The position numbers were made by a program, and so were the translations under genes. From the NCBI RefSeq assembly GCF_025499515.1, contig NZ_JAMKFA010000012.1:1-64000 (forward strand): a DNA stretch of 64,000 nucleotides, written 5' to 3'. Source of the DNA: Flavobacterium odoriferum (GTDB lineage: Bacteria; Bacteroidota; Bacteroidia; Flavobacteriales; Flavobacteriaceae). How positions within the stretch are numbered: the stretch's first letter is position 1; every line of letters starts with the position of its first letter. The notes below the pieces were generated by a model. It had not been told where the DNA came from. It made no database searches and saw only the letters and a program-made list of their open reading frames with translations. Positions 60,202 to 64,000 of this stretch are shown one piece after another.

Positions 60202-60499
60202 AGCTTTTTATATACTTGTCAAAAATACGAAAAAAGTCAGGACAAAACCGTTGTTTTTTTGTTTGTGAAAAGTTTAACGTCTGTTGAATAATTATAACTT
60301 TTTCAAAGTAAAATGCAAAAGAAACGTGTAAAATGAAAAAGTTTACTATATTTTCACTACTTTTGTATCATTGGTAATGATAATAATTTCTTCTTGCAAA
60401 ACTTTGACTCAAAGTACTTTATACATTTTTGTTTATTTAGCTTGTGTATTTTTATCCTTATACTTTTACATAATATTAATTTAATTACGTTTACATTTA
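60202..60499. other. Divergent spacer, 298 bases without a gene
   Basis: It holds the promoters of idi (minus) and of the cold-shock-domain gene (plus). I see a TAnnTTTG element (TACTTTTG, 60358-60365), a very AT-rich leader of about 130 bases, and no convincing RNA gene or ORF. Confidence 0.6.
60358..60365 (+). promoter_or_regulatory. -7 element TACTTTTG of the cold-shock-domain gene
   Basis: An exact TAnnTTTG match. It would give an untranslated leader of about 130 bases, long for this genome and typical of cold-shock genes. Confidence 0.45.
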
Positions 60500-60946
60500 A
60501 TGGCTAGACCACAGGAAACTTTTAACAAAAAAGAACAAGAGAAACTTAGAGCTAAGAAAAAGAAAGAAAAACAAGAAAAAAAGGAAGCTCGAAAAGCAAA
60601 TCCAAAATTGTCTGGAGAGGATATTTATGTGTATGTTGACGAAAACGGACACTTAACTAACACACCACCAGATCCTTCTAAAAAAATTATTGTTGATGTG
60701 GATAGCATCGAAATTAATACTTCAAGAAGAACGGAAGCTGATGAAGCACCTGTTGACAGAAGAGGAACAATTGATTTTTTCAATGAATCTAAAGGTTTTG
60801 GATTTATTAAAGAAATTGAAACTGGCGAAAAATACTTTGTTCATATCAGTGGTTTATTAGACGATGTTAAAGAAGGAAATTTAGTTACCTATGAATTAGA
60901 AAAAGGTGCTAAAGGAATGAATGCCGTTAGAGTTAAGAAAATATAA
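60500..60946 (+). CDS. Cold-shock-domain nucleic-acid-binding protein with charged N-terminal extension
   Basis: The 148-residue protein has a very Lys/Glu-rich, helical N-terminus (ARPQETFNKKEQEKLRAKKK). A middle linker with a short beta segment (GEDIYVYVDENGHLTNTPPDPSKK) follows. The C-terminal cold-shock domain at about residues 86-147 carries RNP1-like KGFGFIKEI and RNP2-like KYFVHISGL. The single-domain family binds single-stranded RNA and helps translation; the charged extension is common in Bacteroidota. A long leader and a terminator at 60965-61000 frame the gene. Confidence 0.92.
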   Translation: MARPQETFNKKEQEKLRAKKKKEKQEKKEARKANPKLSGEDIYVYVDENGHLTNTPPDPSKKIIVDVDSIEINTSRRTEADEAPVDRRGTIDFFNESKGFGFIKEIETGEKYFVHISGLLDDVKEGNLVTYELEKGAKGMNAVRVKKI

Positions 60947-60964
60947 TTCTTTTTAAGATATATA

Positions 60965-61000
60965 AACAAAATCACAGTTTTCACTGTGATTTTTTGTTTT
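60965..61000 (+). terminator. Terminator of the cold-shock-domain gene
   Basis: The stem AAAATCACAGT/ACTGTGATTTT is followed by TTGTTTT. Confidence 0.85.
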
Positions 61001-61048
61001 TAGAATAGCTTTTATTCGTAAATTTCCATTCGTTAAATAAAAATACTC

Positions 61049-61927
61049 ATGTATAAATTCTCATTGATTTTGTTTTTGCTTTCGTCGATTGCTTTTGGTC
61101 AAGAAAATGAAAATGACACTATTATAATTACAAAAACATATTCGCAACGATGGGAATTAAATGATGCTGACAAGAATGGAACTTTTCGATTAATGTCGTA
61201 CAAACCTATTTACATTACTGCAGGAAGAATTTCTAGCTATCCAAACAAACAACCTAAAAGCGAAAATCCGGATTATTCTGCAACTGAAAGTTCGCCTTAC
61301 AATAATGTTGAAGCAAAATTTCAATTGAGTTTTAAAACAAAAGTGGTTCAAGACTTATTGTGGGGAAAAGGAGATATTTGGATAGGATATACACAAAAAG
61401 CACATTGGCAAATTTACAATAGCGATATTTCGAGAGCATTTAGAGAGTTAAATTACGAACCCGAAATCATTTTTAAATATCCTATGCGATTTAATTTTTT
61501 AGGTGGCCAATTCAAATCGGTTGGCGTTACTTTAAATCATCAATCGAACGGAAAAAACTTACCTACTTCTAGAAGCTGGAACCGAGTTATTTTTCACACC
61601 GGATACGAAATAGACAATTGGATTATAACATTAAATCCATGGATTCGACTATCGGATGATGAGGATGAAAATCCAAAAATTACCAAATATATTGGAGATG
61701 GAGAACTAAATGTGGCTTATACCTACAACAGACATCAATTTTACACCATCATTACACACCCATTTTCTAGTTGGGAAGGCGGAAGCATTCAATTGAATTA
61801 TGTGTTCCCAATAAAAGGACATTTACGTGGTCAAATTCAATTGTTTGACGGATATGGAGAAACCATGATTGATTATAACCATAGACAAACTACTTTAGGA
61901 ATAGGAATTTCTTTTGCCGATTGGTAG
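61049..61927 (+). CDS. pldA: Outer-membrane phospholipase A
   Basis: The 292-residue protein has a signal peptide ending IAFGQE and a beta-barrel. The catalytic residues are in LNHQSNGKNLPTSRSWNR: His164, Ser166 and Asn178, with the same 14-residue distance between His and Asn as in Escherichia coli OMPLA. It hydrolyses phospholipids in the outer leaflet when the outer membrane is disturbed. The barrel ends GIGISFADW. The gene is single, convergent with the FAD oxidoreductase gene. Confidence 0.93.
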   Translation: MYKFSLILFLLSSIAFGQENENDTIIITKTYSQRWELNDADKNGTFRLMSYKPIYITAGRISSYPNKQPKSENPDYSATESSPYNNVEAKFQLSFKTKVVQDLLWGKGDIWIGYTQKAHWQIYNSDISRAFRELNYEPEIIFKYPMRFNFLGGQFKSVGVTLNHQSNGKNLPTSRSWNRVIFHTGYEIDNWIITLNPWIRLSDDEDENPKITKYIGDGELNVAYTYNRHQFYTIITHPFSSWEGGSIQLNYVFPIKGHLRGQIQLFDGYGETMIDYNHRQTTLGIGISFADW

Positions 61928-61931
61928 AATT

Positions 61932-63494
61932 TTAAACTTGTAAACTCTCCGCAATTTTCAACGCACATTTTTCACCATCAATTGCTGCAGAAATAATACC
62001 GCCAGCATAACCAGCACCTTCTCCACTAGGATACAAGCCTTTAATTTGAACGTGTTCCAAAGAAAAGTTATCTCTTGGAATACGAACAGGTGATGACGTT
62101 CTACTTTCAGGCGCATGTAAGATCGCTTCATTCGTCATGTAACCGCGCATCGATTTTCCGAATTGCACAAAACCTTCTCGCATAATTTGCGATAAAAATC
62201 CAGGAAAAACTTGTCCCATTTCAACCGAAGTTGTACCAGGAACATAAGAAGTTTTAGGAATATCTTTTGAAACTTTATTTTGAGTAAAATCAACCATTCT
62301 TTGTGCAGGAACTTTTTGAGTTTCTCCAGCCAAATGCCATGCTCTTTGCTCGATGGCTTTTTGAAATTCCATTCCAGCTAACGGTCCGAATTTTTCATAA
62401 GGTTTAAAATCTTCCAGTTTTAATTCCACCACAATTCCAGAATTTGCTGTTGCTTGATCACGTTTTGAAGGCGACCAACCATTGGTAACTACTTCACCAG
62501 GAGCTGTAGCACAAGGCGCAATAACACCACCCGGACACATACAAAACGAATACATGCCACGACCATTGACTTGTTTTACAATAGAATACGGTGCTGGAGG
62601 CAAATAATCACCTCTAAAATCGCACGAATATTGAATTTGGTCAATTAATTCCTGTGGATGTTCTGCTCGAACACCTAATGCGAAAGGCTTCGCTTCAATA
62701 TGAACACCTTTTTTATGCAACAATTCAAAAATATCACGAGCCGAATGTCCTGTAGCCAAAATAACTTTGTTTGCCGAAATCACATCGCCATTTTGAACTA
62801 CAACGCCTTGCATTTCGTTGTTTTTGATTACAAAATCGGTCACACGAGTTTCAAATAGTACTTGACCACCACATTCAATTATTTTTTCTCGAATATCTTG
62901 AATAATTTGTGGTAATTTATTAGTTCCGATATGCGGATGTGCTTCTACCATAATATCTGGCGTAGCTCCAAAACCAACTAAAAGCGCTAAAATTCTGTCG
63001 ATATCACCACGTTTTTTAGAACGTGTATATAATTTTCCATCCGAATACGTTCCTGCACCACCTTCGCCAAAACAATAATTAGAATCTTCGTTTACGATAT
63101 GGTCCACATTAATCGCTTTTAAATCGCGACGACGACCACGAACATCTTTTCCACGTTCTAAAACGATAGGTTTTAAACCTAATTCGATTAATTGTAAAGC
63201 AGCAAATAATCCGGCTGGACCTGCTCCTACTACAATTACTTCTTGTTTGTTGGCAACATTTGGGTAATCGGGTAATTCTATTTTTTGGGCTTTATATTCT
63301 TCACCAACTAAAAACACATTCGCCTTAATATTCATCTTAATGGCTTTCTGACGCGCATCAATAGAACGTTTTAAAACATCTACTTTTTGAATTTCTTTTG
63401 GGCTAACCTGAAATAACTTGGCTACATGTTGGGCTAACAAACTTTCGTTTGCCGCTACTTCTGGTGAAACTTGAAATTGAAATTCGCGTGGCAT
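61932..63494 (-). CDS. NAD(P)/FAD-dependent oxidoreductase (COG2509-like)
   Basis: The 520-residue protein has an N-terminal domain of about 80 residues (FQVSPEVAANESLLAQHVAKLF) before the FAD-binding motif EVIVVGAGPAGLFAALQLIELG. Later come GEGGAGTYSDGKLYTR, LATGHSARDIFELL and the C-terminal FAD motif GLYPSGEGAGYAGGIISAAIDG. A CMCPGGVIAPCATAPGEV stretch with three Cys is typical of the group. It belongs to uncharacterised FAD-utilising dehydrogenases. The promoter is shared with the divergent small gene at 63575. Confidence 0.92.
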   Translation of the reverse strand: MPREFQFQVSPEVAANESLLAQHVAKLFQVSPKEIQKVDVLKRSIDARQKAIKMNIKANVFLVGEEYKAQKIELPDYPNVANKQEVIVVGAGPAGLFAALQLIELGLKPIVLERGKDVRGRRRDLKAINVDHIVNEDSNYCFGEGGAGTYSDGKLYTRSKKRGDIDRILALLVGFGATPDIMVEAHPHIGTNKLPQIIQDIREKIIECGGQVLFETRVTDFVIKNNEMQGVVVQNGDVISANKVILATGHSARDIFELLHKKGVHIEAKPFALGVRAEHPQELIDQIQYSCDFRGDYLPPAPYSIVKQVNGRGMYSFCMCPGGVIAPCATAPGEVVTNGWSPSKRDQATANSGIVVELKLEDFKPYEKFGPLAGMEFQKAIEQRAWHLAGETQKVPAQRMVDFTQNKVSKDIPKTSYVPGTTSVEMGQVFPGFLSQIMREGFVQFGKSMRGYMTNEAILHAPESRTSSPVRIPRDNFSLEHVQIKGLYPSGEGAGYAGGIISAAIDGEKCALKIAESLQV

Positions 63495-63518
63495 ATTTTG
63501 TTCTTGTTAATTATGATG

Positions 63519-63555
63519 CAAAAATAGTAATTTGATAGCTGACTTTGTAACTTTG
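63519..63555. promoter_or_regulatory. Divergent -7 elements of the FAD oxidoreductase and the 78-residue protein genes
   Basis: On the minus strand TATTTTTG (63519-63526), 25 bases before the oxidoreductase ATG. On the plus strand TAACTTTG (63548-63555), 20 bases before the ATG at 63575. Both match TAnnTTTG. Confidence 0.55.
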
Positions 63556-63574
63556 CTTCTTTGAAACTTATAAA

Positions 63575-63811
63575 ATGCGAAAAATAAAACTGATTTGGGA
63601 TTTTAGAGGTGAAGCAGCTGCTAAAACTGCAGAGCATCACGATATTCATTTAAAAGAATATTTAGATGAGGAAAAAATAACGTTAGAAAAAACGGGATTT
63701 GAAATCATAAATGAAATGCACGCTATTGCTTTTATTGTGGTAGAAGAAAAAGACATGATTACCTTTAGAGATGTTTTAAAACCGCACCGAGGTGAAGTTT
63801 ACCAAGATTAA
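63575..63811 (+). CDS. Conserved small protein of unknown function
   Basis: The 78-residue protein starts MRKIKLIWDFRGEAAAKTAEHHDIHLKEYL, with two His in EHHDIH, and continues with a beta-alpha-beta-like pattern: ITLEKTGFEIINEMHAIAFIVVEEKDMITFRDVLKPHRGE. I do not recognise the family. The His cluster could bind a metal. Its stop overlaps by 4 bases that of the AraC-family gene running the other way. Confidence 0.7.
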   Translation: MRKIKLIWDFRGEAAAKTAEHHDIHLKEYLDEEKITLEKTGFEIINEMHAIAFIVVEEKDMITFRDVLKPHRGEVYQD

Positions 63812-64000
63812 TTTTTTAATTGATTAACGAATTCTGTTGGAGTCATCCCAACATTTTTTTTAAACAATTTTGAAAAATAAGAATAATTGGAATAGCCTAA
63901 TTCATCAGCAATTTGAGCAATGTTCTTGTTTTTATCAACCATGATTCGCTTACTTTCCAAAATTACTCTTCTTGTAATTAACTCTGTAATAGTTATATTC
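63808..64000 (-). CDS. AraC-family transcriptional regulator, C-terminal part
   Basis: Sixty-three codons of the 3' end are in the window; the N-terminal sensing part lies beyond it. The visible part is the second half of an AraC/XylS domain: TRRVILESKRIMVDKNKNIA, the helix-turn-helix IADELGYSNYSYFSKLFKKNVGMTPTEFV, then NQLKN. The last helix has the usual FSKLFKKNVGMTP signature. What it senses cannot be told. Confidence 0.9.
   Translation of the reverse strand, partial: NITITELITRRVILESKRIMVDKNKNIAQIADELGYSNYSYFSKLFKKNVGMTPTEFVNQLKN

Overview
The window looks like a chromosomal segment of a member of the Flavobacteriaceae (Bacteroidota), most probably a Flavobacterium-like bacterium. The DNA is AT-rich. 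Promoters carry the Bacteroidota -7 element TAnnTTTG. The proteins include TonB-dependent receptors, a type IX secretion C-terminal domain, a Reg_prop/Y_Y_Y sensor kinase, a DUF3365 cytochrome, DUF2805 and DUF6132 proteins, and many lipoproteins. No prophage, insertion sequence, CRISPR array or conjugative module is visible.

Layout. 1-5.1 kb: the 5' part of a secreted thrombospondin-type-3 protein, then a two-component sensor kinase converging on its likely response regulator. 5.1-9.4 kb: housekeeping genes prfC, folD and ffh. 9.5-29 kb: a respiratory, redox, metal and sulfur block. It holds an RND efflux operon (TolC, adaptor, RND pump, PII-like protein, DUF2892 protein), a sulfide:quinone reductase with a 43-residue microprotein, cytochrome bd oxidase (cydAB), a small Cys/Lys-rich secreted protein, a DUF2892-thioredoxin operon, a divergent operon for an OprC/NosA-like copper receptor, a cytochrome c-rhodanese-DUF6132 operon, and a Prx6-type peroxiredoxin. 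29-33.5 kb: an SGNH, SGNH-LysM and MBOAT O-acetylation operon. 33.6-45.4 kb: argS, a TonB receptor, a KAS III enzyme, an S9 peptidase, an orphan ABC ATPase, a small barrel protein and htpG. 45.5-57 kb: mixed small enzymes, envelope proteins and lipoproteins, including YdeI-like, DUF1801, PD40, DUF2721, an L,D-transpeptidase-like protein, an EamA transporter, aqpZ, AlkB and an M61 peptidase. 57-64 kb: tRNA-Thr(UGU), manA, bcp, queD, idi, a cold-shock-domain protein, a phospholipase A, a FAD-dependent oxidoreductase and the 3' end of an AraC-family regulator.

The main result is a shared regulatory signal in the 15.8-28.2 kb block. The inverted repeat TGTAAC-N4-GTTACA, or a one-mismatch version, lies upstream of the TolC-RND efflux operon, the sulfide:quinone reductase, cydAB, the cytochrome c-rhodanese operon and both divergent operons at 23.1 kb. 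In five of six promoter arrangements the core GTAAC-N4-GTTAC is followed by exactly 22 bases and then a TAnnTTTG element; the sixth has 21. A weaker version precedes the peroxiredoxin gene. Identical geometry at unrelated genes is what an activator bound next to RNA polymerase would require, and a dyad with a 4-bp spacer is the usual form of Crp/Fnr-family sites. I infer one regulon, probably sensing low oxygen, sulfide or a related signal, that links sulfide oxidation to a sulfide-tolerant oxidase, persulfide handling, copper uptake, peroxide defence and efflux. The regulator itself is not in the window.

No stretch longer than about 300 bases lacks a gene. The longest gap (60202-60499, 298 bases) holds a promoter and the leader of the cold-shock-domain gene.
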